64,000 nucleotides of DNA. It comes from Ypsolopha sequella (Eukaryota > Arthropoda > Insecta > Lepidoptera > Ypsolophidae). Shown here in pieces: positions 44,561 through 54,826 of the stretch (its first letter is position 1; every line of letters begins with the position of its first letter). The position numbers were made by a program, and so were the translations under genes. Under the pieces are notes generated by a model. The model ran no database searches. It was given only the letters and a program-made list of their open reading frames with translations, and was not told the origin of the DNA. The stretch lies in the NCBI GenBank assembly GCA_934047225.1, contig OW204011.1, positions 16,566,339 to 16,630,338 of the forward strand, read 5' to 3'.

Positions 44561-44822
44561 CAGTGGCGTGCACAGGACTTTTTTCCGGAAAAGCAATCAG
44601 AAGGTCAAGTACGACAATAAAAAAAATATGAAAAAATTTAAATAACACTTTGAAAAAAAAAAGTTTGTATGACGCCAGGGTAGGCACTGCCTACCCTAGA
44701 GTGAAAATTTTCATACAAACTTTTTTTTTTCAAAGTGTTATTTAAATTTTTTCATATTTTTTTTATTGTCGTACTTGACCTTCTGATTGCTTTTCCGGAA
44801 AAAAGTCCTGTGCACGCCACTG
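44561..44822. mobile_element. Palindromic hAT-type MITE inside BEL-3
   Basis: 262 bp with ends CAGTGGCGTGCACAGGACTT and its complement, flanked by an 8-bp duplication CCAAGTAT (44553-44560 and 44823-44830). An 8-bp duplication and CAGTGGCG termini fit the hAT superfamily. Nearly the whole element is one inverted repeat around GGGTAGGCACTGCCTACCC. It carries stops in all BEL-3-relevant frames. A partial copy lies at 35438-35615. Confidence 0.85.
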
Positions 44823-44830
44823 CCAAGTAT

Positions 44831-47313
44831 GGAGCAGACGAAGTGCCGTACGTTACTGTGTTCAGTGTGTATGTTTTAAGAGGTTCGGATGAGTTAAACC
44901 TGAAAATGATTTGTTGAAGGGATCGTTGAGAAGGCGTTATTAGTATGGCTCTATACATCTTCTCAACGTCGCTTGTCACAACAAACTTATGTTGCCTGAA
45001 ACGAAGTAGGATGGAAAATAAATCATCCTGGACGACAGGACCTACCATCTGAATCGAATTCAAGGATCTCGTGTTCTTCGAAATAGCGGCCGATGCGTCA
45101 AACACGACACGAAGATGAGTAGTGCTCGAATCACGAAAGACACCATGATGGGGTAAATAATATGAGACCTTATCTTTGTGATGCACTGAATATTTGTTTT
45201 CTGTCATGTGTCCTAGGTCAAGGTACTCTTTAATGAAGTCTGTATAGCTCTTTTTGAAGGCAGGATCGCGTTCGAAACGACGTTCTAAAGATAGGAAACG
45301 TAATTTTGCCATTTGGTAAGAATCACCTAATATTTCAGGGGACTCCTTTAAAGGCATTGTCACTATGAAACGACCATCTTTATCACGAATTGTATTGGCT
45401 TTAAAGCTATCCTCACAAGTTCGTTCCTCCTTTGACAGGCTATGAAGAGGTGACACTGCATCAAGTTCCCAGAATCGAGACAAATCTGGTACATCGGTAG
45501 TGTTTTGAACGAAATGACAGATGGTATTAGTATTAGGTTTTAACTGAGGCATGGACCCTGTCACCAACCAGCCAAACTTTGATTCATGTAATTTTGGTAG
45601 ATTTTTTCCTAGATTTATAGAAGACGATCCTAGGACGCTCCAAAATATCTCTGCTCCGACTAAGATGTCTACTGATGAAGGTATGTTAAATGAGGGGTCC
45701 GCTAAGCATAACCCAGCTGGGATAGGGATTTTTCGTACATCGATGTAAGTCGTAGGTAACGCTTGTGTAATCTCAGCAAGAATGTAACAGCTGATGCTCA
45801 CCTTGAAGTCACCGTTAGATGATACGATAGTAAGGTCACAAGACTGATTGGTACTAGAACACTGACTGTCGATACCTGTCACAGTGGAACTCGTGTTTCG
45901 TCTCACCAAACCCAGTCTCCCGCAGAGGCGCTGTGTCACGAAATTTGCAGTGGAGCCATTGTCCAGGATTAGCCTGGCGGCATGCAGTCTGCCTTTATGA
46001 TCCGCAACCTTCACCATAGCTGTGGATAAGAGAACAGCAGAGTGTTTATCGTCTGAGGTGGATATGTTTGTATTTGTGGAAAGGGCAATGTTGCTTTCCC
46101 TCTCTGTATTTGTGTTTTTATCGAAGTGCAAAAGAGTATTATGTTTTTGCTTACAATACTTGCAATGAGATAATTTGCAGCGATTATTTGAATGTCCAGG
46201 CCGAAGGCAGTTTAAGCAAACGTTGGCTTGATTGGCCTTTCGAATACGTGATTCAACGCTAAGATTTCGAAAAGATGGACACGTGAAAAGAAAGTGTTTA
46301 TCGCTGCACATGGGACATGCAATTTTATTTTGCATATTAGGTTGAAAATGTTGTTTTGGAATGTCATACGATTTGTTACTGCCCTTTGACTGCTCGCACG
46401 ACTTTAAAACTCTTGCCCTAGCAGCAAGAAAATCTTTAAATTCCTTTAAAGTGGGAGGGGTTGTAGCTTTATTTCTTTCTTCTTCCCATTTGCTAATTGT
46501 AACATCGTCTAATTTATTAGACATAATTTGAATAATAAGTGTATCCCAGTGTGTAATTGGCTGCCCTAAAGTAGAAAGAGCGCGAAGGTGTTTGTTGGTA
46601 GTGTCAATCACATGGTGGATGGCGTGGCTAGACTCTTTATGTATTTTATCTATGTTAAAAATCGCTTGAACGTGGTTATTGACTAATACACGCGAATTAT
46701 CAAACCTGTCACACAACAAACTCCACGCTTCCCTGTAATTTGCACTTGTAAAATCTAAATTACTTATAACTTCCGCGGCACAGCCCTTAAGGGAACGTTT
46801 CAAATAGTGAAACTTGCTTATGTCGTCAAGATCACTTTTGTGTATAATGGAAAAGAATGTATTTTTGTATTCGAGCCAGTCTTGATTCGATCCCGAAAAA
46901 GAAGCTAAATTTATGTTTGCTAAATCAATTGACTCTTGTTTACAATTTGCAGTAACATTGTGATCACAAAAAGTCGACACAGAGCCCACCTGATTTATGG
47001 AATGTTTCGATGTGTAGTTGTTCAGCAAAGTCCTGCCCTCGGCGAGGATGCTGTAGTATTGTGACTCGAACTGATCTCTTTCCGCATACCTCTCGTCGCT
47101 GTCTTCCGCCAGGACCTCGATCTCGGTCTGTAACGCGTCAAAATGCACATATAAGGCTTCAACTTTTTCCAAACGTAGCTTTAATTCGTTCACTTGCGTG
47201 TCACTCAAGTTATCACTGCATTTTATAACGTTTAGATACGATTTAAACGTAGTTAACTTGGATTTTAAGCTACCGCGTTTTTTAACAAGCTCCTTGATCT
47301 TTTCTTCACTCAT
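44831..47313 (-). pseudogene. gag-pol: BEL-3 Gag-protease-RT, upstream part
   Basis: The ATG at 47313 (MSEEKIKELVKKRG) opens a frame that runs through the host part to 44831 and stops within the MITE at 44752. Order: a coiled-coil N-terminus; a Gag domain (LASFSGSNQDWLEYKNTF near 46910); zinc knuckles (CPMCSDKHFLFTC, CLNCLRPGHSNNRC); a protease motif (ILDNGSTANFV near 45955); and reverse transcriptase up to the YGTSSAPYLA block. The active-site YVDD lies beyond the MITE, so no complete reverse transcriptase can be made. Without the MITE the frame would be continuous, so the element was probably intact when hit. Confidence 0.88.
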
Positions 47314-47917
47314 TGTGGTAAAGGAAAAGTATACAAGTAACGGTCACTACGTTAATATACACGGAGATCAAAATAAATAACTATTTTCAAGGAATGTACC
47401 TAATTATTATCTCAGCAGCGCAGCGATATGCGTATGCTCTGATGGTTAGCTAATGCGTCACTGCAGGTCGAAGGCAGCTGCCGTGCAAGCGGAACAGGTA
47501 CTCGATCGAGTTAGCAGCTAATTACGGCTATGCAAAAAAATGATAAAGATGCGGTTTGATGAATATTTGTATAGTTTGGGCGTTTACAAAGGCTTGCCTT
47601 TATACTAACGCTTATGCTTATGATTTTTGCGATAAAACAGCTTTGGCATGAAAAAATGTAAGCTTAGGCAAATAGGTGATAGCTATACTAATAAGGATTG
47701 AGATTTTAAAGATAGGAATAAGGAATAATCGGAACGGACTCACAAAAATTGTCGTGTTCCCTCCAAAATGTTCTACGTCTCCAAGTCCGACGTCTCGTTC
47801 GGCGAATTTTGCAGATCTTGCGCTGGCGAAAGACTCGGTAAGTGTTCTGGGATACTGGATGACGATGAACTTTGGTGCAGGTACACGTGATGGCACGTAG
47901 AAGATAAAAAAAATTGA

Positions 47918-48401
47918 TGACGTCACGCTAGTAGTGGCACAAAGAAGACAAAGAAAAACACGTAATTATCATATTCGACGACTCTTTTCTTGACGCGGCG
48001 CACTCGAAGGTGTTTCTTAGGATATCCTTGGCGGGTTTATGCTTCCCACAGGTGTTCCAGTGAAGCTATTTGATGACGTCACGCTTGAAGTGGCACAGCG
48101 AAGACAAAGAAAACACGTAATTTTGATATTAGACGATTCTTTTCTTGACGCGGCGCACTCGAAGATGTTTCTTAGGATATCCTTGGCGGGTTTATGCTTC
48201 CCACAGGTGTTCCAGTGAAGCTTTTTGATGACGTCACGCTTGAAGTGGCACAATGAAGACAAAGAAGATACGTGATTTTGATATTTGGCGACTCTTTTCT
48301 TGACGCGGCGTACTCGAAGGTGTTTCTTAGGATGTCCTTGGTGGGTTAATGCGTCCCACAGGTGTTCCAGGGATTCCTTTGACGAGTCCTTGATGACGTC
48401 A
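47918..48401 (-). repeat. 155-bp tandem repeat with CRE palindromes in BEL-3 leader
   Basis: Three units of about 155 bp, marked by TGACGCGGCGCACTCGAAG-type words at 47991, 48146 and 48301. The palindrome TGACGTCA, the consensus CREB/ATF site, occurs at 47918, 48074, 48229 and 48394, at a fixed place in each unit. The region lies between the 5' LTR and the ATG, where enhancers sit in some LTR elements. Regulatory use is inference. Confidence 0.75.
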
Positions 48402-48426
48402 CGCTTGAAGACGACAACTAATTTTC

Positions 48427-48445
48427 CTCGTAGATCGAAGGACCA
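48427..48445 (-). other. BEL-3 primer-binding site (tRNA-Tyr-like)
   Basis: On the minus strand TGGTCCTTCGATCTACGAG directly follows the 5' LTR. Its first 11 bases are complementary to the tRNA-Tyr 3' end. Confidence 0.65.
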
Positions 48446-48788
48446 TGTTGGGGTGTCAGTGCCCGCTGTTCCTAGATGTTCTGGACGGGAGTTCTGACGG
48501 GATAGCTCGAGTAAAATAAACGGAGTGTAATTTTAGGTGCTGTATTTTAAGGACAATAGTGTCGCGTGCGTGTATGTACAAGATCGCAGAGAGAAGAGAA
48601 TGACTAAACATAAAAATGAATGATTGAATGAATGAAGGCTGATTGAATGAATGAAGACAGATAGAATGATTGATTGAATTATTGAATGAATGAATGAATA
48701 TAAATTAAACGCGCGCACTTATAAATTAGTCTAAAGCCGCACGGCGGCCGGTACCCGTCACGCACCGGCTTGAAGATTGTCTCCAACA
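48446..48788 (-). repeat. BEL-3 5' LTR
   Basis: 343-bp partner of 41573-41915, apparently identical, so insertion of BEL-3 (and of the MITE after it) is recent. Confidence 0.92.
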
Positions 48789-48793
48789 CTTCC

Positions 48794-48922
48794 CGTTGCA
48801 CACTTCCCAACCGGTTTCGGAAATCAATCCATCTTCAGGGGATACAGAATAGTTATTATTTTAATATACGAGCCATAAAACGACAAACGTATGTCAACAA
48901 TCGTATGTCAACAATGTCAAAA
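48794..48922 (-). mobile_element. Penelope-like terminal remnant between BEL-3 and Gypsy
   Basis: On the minus strand it reads CCTGAAGATGGATTGATTTC followed by CGAAACCGG. The CTGAxGA and GAAA spacing resembles the hammerhead-type motif of Penelope terminal repeats, but the core has CTGAAGA rather than CTGATGA. It directly follows the BEL-3 target site and continues across the Gypsy insertion to 53994. The target also holds a doubled GTTGCACACTTCC. Confidence 0.45.
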
Positions 48923-48926
48923 CGCA

Positions 48927-49186
48927 TGTAGGACGGCTAATGCCGTCTCCACACAAATAACAAACTCCGCACACTTTACTTTAGTATTTATAATGAATAA
49001 AGGATGAAATAACAGGTCATTACTATATACAAGATATTCTTAGTTTTTAAAACCCCGTCTCGTGTTTACTAGACTGACGACAGCTGTCTAAGTTCTTTTT
49101 GGAAAACCAATACAATAATCCATAGATTACACAAATCTAAGTAGTTGAGAGCAAAGGTCGTATAGTCGAAATAGTGGGGCGCCACA
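48927..49186 (-). repeat. Gypsy 3' LTR
   Basis: 260 bp. Just inside it on the minus-strand upstream side (about 49187-49202) lies CCGCGGGGGGGGTGG, a likely polypurine tract for second-strand priming. Confidence 0.9.
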
Positions 49187-49211
49187 CCACCCCCCCGCGG
49201 AGAAAGGAACA

Positions 49212-52200
49212 TTAAAGGTTAAACGGTATAGTGAAACGTACATGACGCCCTGAGCGGGTTGTGTATTTTGGTGTTGGTTCTGGCATTGTAGATGTTTGTT
49301 GGGGTACGTTGTTTTGTAATGTAGGTTTGGATTTTTCTTTTGTTGTGGGTTGCAAGTTTTCTGATGGGTAGTTGTTGTCATTTGAGATGTAAGCTGGTTT
49401 TACTCTGTCTAAACTAACTTTTACGTCTTTATTACCAATCTTAACGGTAATTGTTTTATCGTTTCTGGAAACTACCTGGTAGGGACCAGTGTATGGGGGT
49501 TTTAATGATGTCTTCACAGTGTCATCTCTCAGGAATATATGTGTTGCTGAATTGAGATCTTTGAACACAAAAGAATGGGGTCGACAATGACGTGATCCTG
49601 GAGTTGGTCTAATGTCAGCCATTTTCTTGCGTAGTTCGGAAAGGAAATTGCTTACATTTTTAATTTGGTCATAAGGGAGTGAGGGAGACATTATAAATTC
49701 ACCAGGCAGACGAAGGGGTTCTCTATATACTAATTCCGCCGCTGATGCTTTTAAGTCTTCCTTTAATGCTGATCGCATACCGAGAAGTACTATTGGGAGC
49801 GCTTTAAGCCATGAGTCCCCATGGCACATTAAAGATGCTTTTAATTGTCTATGTAGGCGCTCTACCATGCCGTTTGCGCAGGGGTGGTAACTTGTGGTGC
49901 GAATTCGCTTGGTTCCGCAATGCTGTAGAAGGCTTTGAAACAGTTCTGATTCAAATTGTCTTCCTTGGTCTGTCGTAACGATTGTTGGGACACCGAATCG
50001 TGCAATCCATCCATAGTAAAAAGTTTCCGCTACTTCTTCAGCAGTAATACTGGTCATTGGCCAAACTTCAGGCCAACGGGTAAACCTGTCGATAGCGGTC
50101 AAACAATAGTGGTAATTTTTGTTGCTTGGAAGCGGACCGATGATGTCGATGTGAACATGTTGAAAACGACTGTGACTATTGCTGAAATGGCCGAGTGGTG
50201 TGCTGACATGTTTATATACTTTGCTCCGTTGACAAGGAAGGCACGTGCGAGTCCACGCGTGGCAATCCTTGTTCATAGATGGCCAAACAAAACGGTCAGT
50301 GACTAAGCGAGTTGTTGCTCTTATGCCAGGATGGCTTAAATTATGCAATTTGTTAAAATAGGGACGCCTGAACGGTGGAGTTAAGAATGGGCGCGGTTTT
50401 CCGGTCGTCGTATCACAAATCAGGCTAATATTAGTTCCAGGAACAGGGATGTTTTCAAGTTTTAGAGAGGAGTTGTTTGGGTTAGTCATAAGCTCCTTTA
50501 ATTCTTCGTCCAATAATTGCGACTGGGCAAGTTCGGTGTAGTCATTGGTTAATTCAATAGCGTCGATTCTGGACATAGTATCGGCTACTACGTTGTCAGT
50601 CCCTTTGATATGCATGATGTCTGTTGTGAATTGGGAAATGAACGATAATTGGTTTAATTGTGCCGGGGGAAGTTTTTCTCGTTGTTGGGTAAAAGCGAAG
50701 GTTAATGGTTTGTGGTCTGTATATATAGTTACGTGTTGGGCTTCCAATATATGTCGGAAGTGTTGTACACTTGAGTATATCGCGAGAAGTTCCCAATAAT
50801 ATGCAGGCCATTGGGATTGTTGATCTGTTAACTTCTTGCTGAAGAAGGCAATAGGTTGCCAATGGCCATCTATTTGTTGTTGAAGGCAGGCTCCTATTTG
50901 ATTTGAAGAAGCGTCGGTAAAAATTCCTAATGGAGCGTTACCAATAGGGTGAGCTAAAAGTGTTGCAGTTGAAAGGTGGTGCTTGCAATTTTCAAAAGCG
51001 TTTTCGAGCTCATGTGTCCATGGCATAGGTTTTGCACCTTTCAATCCATTTTTTGCTAGTGCATCGATTAAAGGAGCTTGGTATTCTGCTGCGTGTGGGA
51101 GAAAACGTCGGTAATAATTAATCATGCCGAGGAATCTTCTTAACCCTTGAGCAGTTTTTGGGAGTGGAAAATCTAGTAACGCTTGTACTCTTTCTGCAGG
51201 TGGGCAGGTGCCACTTTTGGTTATATTGTAACCTAAGAATTTAACTTCATTTGCTCCCAGCGTACATTTTGATGGGTTGATTACCACGCCATATTCGGAC
51301 AGTCTTTGGAAAAGTCTCCGTAGGTGGTCTGCATGTTCTTCATGGTTGCGTGAAAAAACCAGTATGTCATCAACGTAGGCGAAACAAAAATCTAAGCCTT
51401 GTACAACTTCATCGATAAATCTTTGAAAGGTTTGACCAGCATTTATGAGCCTAAACGACATGAATGGGAATTCAAAAAGGCCAAAAGGCGTTATTATCGC
51501 TGTTTTGCAGATATCGCTGTCAAAAACTGGTACTTGTTGATATGCTTTGACTAAATCTAGAGTGCTAAAAACAGTTGAACCTGCGAGATTATGATTAAAA
51601 TCACCAATGTGGCGAATAAGATAGCGATCTGGAATTGTTCGTGAGTTCAACAGGCGGTAATCACCGCAAGGTCGCCATGCAGAATCACGTTTTGGTGCCA
51701 TATGAAGGGGTGAGGACCAAGGGCTCTTGGAGGGTCTCGCTGTTCCACATTGAATCATTGCTTCAAATTCTTTTTTTGCAGCAATGAGCTTTTCAGGAGC
51801 TAAACGACGCGGTCGACAGAAAATTGGTGGTCCGTCGGTTGTAGTGATGTAGTGTACGGTATTGTGTTTCAATTCCCTAGGTATTCCTGGGGGCCTTGTT
51901 ATAGAAGGGAACTCTGAAAGAATCTCGTCAAATACTGAATTTGTTGAAAAAATGGCTTTTACACTAATTTGTTCCATTGATGAAATTTTTGCTGTTGCTC
52001 GAATCCCTGTTGTTCCGTCCAATAGATGACCGGTGTGGCAGTCTGGAAGTAGGTGGTAATATGATAGGAAATCTGATCCGATGATTAAGGTTTTTACGTC
52101 TGCGATGGTGAATGTCCACTTAAAATCTCTGCGAAGGCCCAAATTTAAGTTAAGTGGAATTGAGCCATATGTTTTTATATCGCTACCATTTGCTGCCGAT

Positions 52201-52385
52201 AAACAAAACTCTGTGGCAGGTAGTCTGCCTGGAATTTTATTTCTTGGAAAACAACATATGTCCGAACCAGTGTCTACTAAAAAGCAATTTTTAGTTACCT
52301 TATCGACTACAAACAGGCGGCGGCTAGTATTAGATGTTGGACAGTCAGTGGTAGCCGCTACTATTGACTGCCCAATTCGTTTTCC
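49212..52385 (-). CDS. pol: Gypsy Pol polyprotein
   Basis: About 1057 codons open in the frame one base behind gag; no ATG is needed if it is made by -1 frameshifting in the overlap 52361-52385. Domains in order: protease (LVDTGSD near 52275), reverse transcriptase with YVDD (FAYVDDILVFSRN near 51370), RNase H (FTDASSNQIGACLQ), the integrase zinc region (HPGIRATTR to CLPCQRSK) and the DDE core (HIDIIGPLPSN, VTTDQGRQFES, NGMVERLHRQLK). All catalytic residues I can check are present. The C-terminal tail ends beside the polypurine tract. Confidence 0.92.
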   Translation of the reverse strand, partial: GKRIGQSIVAATTDCPTSNTSRRLFVVDKVTKNCFLVDTGSDICCFPRNKIPGRLPATEFCLSAANGSDIKTYGSIPLNLNLGLRRDFKWTFTIADVKTLIIGSDFLSYYHLLPDCHTGHLLDGTTGIRATAKISSMEQISVKAIFSTNSVFDEILSEFPSITRPPGIPRELKHNTVHYITTTDGPPIFCRPRRLAPEKLIAAKKEFEAMIQCGTARPSKSPWSSPLHMAPKRDSAWRPCGDYRLLNSRTIPDRYLIRHIGDFNHNLAGSTVFSTLDLVKAYQQVPVFDSDICKTAIITPFGLFEFPFMSFRLINAGQTFQRFIDEVVQGLDFCFAYVDDILVFSRNHEEHADHLRRLFQRLSEYGVVINPSKCTLGANEVKFLGYNITKSGTCPPAERVQALLDFPLPKTAQGLRRFLGMINYYRRFLPHAAEYQAPLIDALAKNGLKGAKPMPWTHELENAFENCKHHLSTATLLAHPIGNAPLGIFTDASSNQIGACLQQQIDGHWQPIAFFSKKLTDQQSQWPAYYWELLAIYSSVQHFRHILEAQHVTIYTDHKPLTFAFTQQREKLPPAQLNQLSFISQFTTDIMHIKGTDNVVADTMSRIDAIELTNDYTELAQSQLLDEELKELMTNPNNSSLKLENIPVPGTNISLICDTTTGKPRPFLTPPFRRPYFNKLHNLSHPGIRATTRLVTDRFVWPSMNKDCHAWTRTCLPCQRSKVYKHVSTPLGHFSNSHSRFQHVHIDIIGPLPSNKNYHYCLTAIDRFTRWPEVWPMTSITAEEVAETFYYGWIARFGVPTIVTTDQGRQFESELFQSLLQHCGTKRIRTTSYHPCANGMVERLHRQLKASLMCHGDSWLKALPIVLLGMRSALKEDLKASAAELVYREPLRLPGEFIMSPSLPYDQIKNVSNFLSELRKKMADIRPTPGSRHCRPHSFVFKDLNSATHIFLRDDTVKTSLKPPYTGPYQVVSRNDKTITVKIGNKDVKVSLDRVKPAYISNDNNYPSENLQPTTKEKSKPTLQNNVPQQTSTMPEPTPKYTTRSGRHVRFTIPFNL

Positions 52386-53233
52386 TTACTGTGTTGGTCA
52401 AACCATTTACATGGGGCTGAGCATTTGAAGGCTTTCTGTCTGAACGTGCGATGGTACCAACATATTTCTTGAAATGGGGATGGAGAGCGGGAGGGCCGTC
52501 CTCTAGAAATGGACCTGGAACGTTCACGGGTACCTGCGGCCATATTATCTACTCTGAGAGAGAGTGCTTCAAGCTTGTTGTTGATTTGGTTTAAAACATC
52601 TGCTGTTTTTGGCTGTGTTTGAACAGCGAACGCTGTTGGTGCTGTGACTCCAATCATTTTATCTGCCAATTCAGCAAGCTTTGTTAATGGTAAATCCTGT
52701 GCGGTCAGAATCGTTTGGATGTGGTGAGGAAGGCGTTGTAACCACAATTCTTGAAGAATGCCGTCATCGGTTAAGGTGTCCCCAGCTAAGGACTTTAGGT
52801 ATCTCAGGAACTGAGAGGGTTTTCTATCTCCGAGTTCTTCGTAGCTAACTAGTTGTCTAACTCTCTTGGCCCGTGATGAGGAGAGTTGTCTGATAATTAC
52901 TTCTTTTAATTTCTGGTAACGGTTTTCCTGAGGTGGGTTGAGTATCATTTCTTCAACTTCTCCGGCAATTCTGCAATCAAGTTGCGTGATAATGTGGTCA
53001 AATTTCGTGTTTTCTGAAGTTATGCCTGACAGTTTGAATTGGGCTTCAGCCTGAGTAAACCAAAGAGCTGGCTTCTCCGTCCAAAACGGAGGAAGTTTTA
53101 AGGCTACTTTAAATATGGCTGGGGATGGTGGTGTGTTAGGAGAATATAAATTACTAGGTATTGTTTGTAATTGTGCCGTAAGGGCAGCATTTTCCTTTTG
53201 TAGTTCTTTGATCTTTGCTTCCAACTCTTCCAT
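52361..53233 (-). CDS. gag: Gypsy Gag
   Basis: 290 codons. The start at 53233 (MEELEAKIKELQKENA) is the first ATG of the frame; it opens a coiled coil, followed by a capsid-like region (LPPFWTEKPALWFTQAEAQF) and an Arg/Ser-rich stretch. The C-terminus has CWYHRTFRQKAFKCSAPC, a CHCC zinc motif in place of the usual CCHC knuckle, which I associate with the CsRn1/Kabuki clade. It packages the RNA genome. Confidence 0.88.
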   Translation of the reverse strand: MEELEAKIKELQKENAALTAQLQTIPSNLYSPNTPPSPAIFKVALKLPPFWTEKPALWFTQAEAQFKLSGITSENTKFDHIITQLDCRIAGEVEEMILNPPQENRYQKLKEVIIRQLSSSRAKRVRQLVSYEELGDRKPSQFLRYLKSLAGDTLTDDGILQELWLQRLPHHIQTILTAQDLPLTKLAELADKMIGVTAPTAFAVQTQPKTADVLNQINNKLEALSLRVDNMAAGTRERSRSISRGRPSRSPSPFQEICWYHRTFRQKAFKCSAPCKWFDQHSKENELGSQ

Positions 53234-53719
53234 ATCGATCGCTTTGCTTTTCAAACCGAAATATTATTTTGTAAGTTTAGAAACTCTTTTTAGGTTTTAG
53301 TATAGATAATGGTAATCGCAAATTGATACTTTGAATGTTTGAAATTAATCACGAGAAAAATAACTAGTAATATTACGAATAGAACTTTTCGTGAGAAATA
53401 AAAAACTTAAAATACTAATAACAAACACTGGCAGCTGACAGTTATCACAGAAGAGTTGTGTTCTTATGGGTCCGGTGCACTTGTGAGTCGTCGGCTGATC
53501 CCGAATTGCATCCGTGTGTTATTGAAATTTGCTTATTGAAAGTCGCCGATGATGAGCGTGCTTGTTAAGGGGTTAATAATTTGTACTTGAACTAAATCTT
53601 AATCTGTAGTTGTACGTTACGTTGCGTTACGTATTGTTGTGTTGTTGAACTTTCACTGTTGAAGTATTTTGCAGAACTGTACTCTTGTTCGGATTGTATT
53701 GAATTTTGTCGAAGTCGAT

Positions 53720-53727
53720 GGTCACCA
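53720..53727 (-). other. Gypsy primer-binding site (tRNA-Trp-like)
   Basis: TGGTGACC on the minus strand lies two bases after the 5' LTR and matches the complement of the tRNA-Trp 3' end, the primer reported for the CsRn1 group. Only the first eight bases match well. Confidence 0.55.
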
Positions 53728-53729
53728 GT

Positions 53730-53989
53730 TGTAGGACGGCTAATGCCGTCTCCACACAAATAACAAACTCCGCACACTTTACTTTAGTATTTATAATGAA
53801 TAAAGGATGAAATAACAGGTCATTACTATATACAAGATATTCTTAGTTTTTAAAACTCCGTCTCGTGTTTACTAGACTGACGACAGCTGTCTAAGTTATT
53901 TTTGGAAAACCAATACAATAATCCATAGATTACACAAATCTAAATAGTTGAGAGCAAAGGTCGTATAGTCGAAATAGTGGGGCGCCACA
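53730..53989 (-). repeat. Gypsy 5' LTR
   Basis: 260-bp partner of 48927-49186. The approximately 3 differences out of 260 suggest that it is somewhat older than the BEL insertions. From 53994 to 54700 I see the continuation of the target DNA and AT-rich sequence without a gene. Confidence 0.9.
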
Positions 53990-54710
53990 CGCATGTCAAA
54001 ATCAAGATGATTTCTATGTTTCATCAAGTGCCAACAATCGCAAGTATAAATCGAATGAAATTTTATATTAATTTTCAAAAGAGCGTTTTTGAAAAAAGCG
54101 CTTCCCTATGTTTACATATTTAAAACAGTAATTACTGTTGCTTTTTCTTCATTAGGTTAGATAGACTTCTGTTTTGAACTGAAAAAACAGCCTTCACTTT
54201 GCTTTTTTGCAATGCAGCATTCTTTGAGATCGGAACTACAAAGACAAGAAATACTCCAAATCCACAAAGGACAGCTCAACTTCAGTACATAGGGCCCAGT
54301 TAGTTAACTGACTGAGGTCTAGATACCTGTTTGTACTAGGATCTAGACAAACAATGAATCCTAGTTTCTAGGTCACGTGACTTGATTGGAGCGGTCTAAC
54401 GGACTGAATACTGAATGCATGGATTTCTAGATTTATAGAAATTCTAGACCGTATTTTGTAGAGGTCCATAGGAAATTGTTATAAAATTATATTATTAACA
54501 TTGTCTTAGAGTAATTGTGGATGAGAAAATATATTATATTATTTAAAACAATAACCATATTTTCGAATTAGGACCAAGATTAATAAAAATGCTTATTTTT
54601 TGCTAATAAAATATTACTCATTAATTTTGAAATGCTTCCAAATGAGGAACAAAACAAAATTTTTATTAATTTTATCGTTACACTTTGGTTGCACTATCGC
54701 CTCGAACTGT

Positions 54711-54810
54711 TTATATTGTAACTGTTTATATTGTAACTGTTTATGTTGTAACGGTTTATATTTTGTTACTGTTTATATTTTGTTACTGTTTATATTTTGT
54801 TACTGTTTAT
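54711..54810 (+). repeat. Short tandem repeat, 15-19 bp units
   Basis: About six units of TTATATTGTAACTGT, changing to TTATATTTTGTTACTGT. Confidence 0.7.
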
Positions 54811-54826
54811 GTTAAGGTTAAACGTC

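Larger units (their letters stand above)
41573..48788 (-). mobile_element. BEL-3: BEL/Pao LTR retrotransposon, broken by a MITE
   Basis: 343-bp LTRs at 41573-41915 and 48446-48788 look identical; target duplication CTTCC lies at 41568-41572 and 48789-48793. It reads on the minus strand. The Gag-Pol frame is interrupted by a 262-bp MITE in the reverse transcriptase. The leader between the 5' LTR and the ATG is about 1.1 kb and contains a 155-bp tandem repeat. It is AT-richer than BEL-1 and BEL-2 and belongs to a different BEL lineage by sequence. It inserted into a Penelope-like remnant. Confidence 0.93.
48927..53989 (-). mobile_element. Gypsy LTR retrotransposon (CsRn1/Kabuki-like)
   Basis: 260-bp LTRs at 48927-49186 and 53730-53989 start TGTAGGACGG and end GCGCCACA, and differ at about three positions by eye. 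The 4-bp duplication CGCA flanks them (48923-48926 and 53990-53993), as expected for Ty3/Gypsy. A gag frame, a pol frame one base back, a primer site and a G-rich polypurine tract are present. No envelope gene. Reading frames are open, so it may have been active recently. Confidence 0.94.

Noticed and set aside
52345..52527. Third-frame open stretch across the Gypsy gag-pol overlap
   Set aside because: It is the +1 frame over gag and ends quickly; the true pol continues in the -1 frame.
54600..54815. 71-codon Cys/Leu-rich frame
   Set aside because: Its second half is the TTATATTGTAACTGT tandem repeat; no independent evidence of coding.
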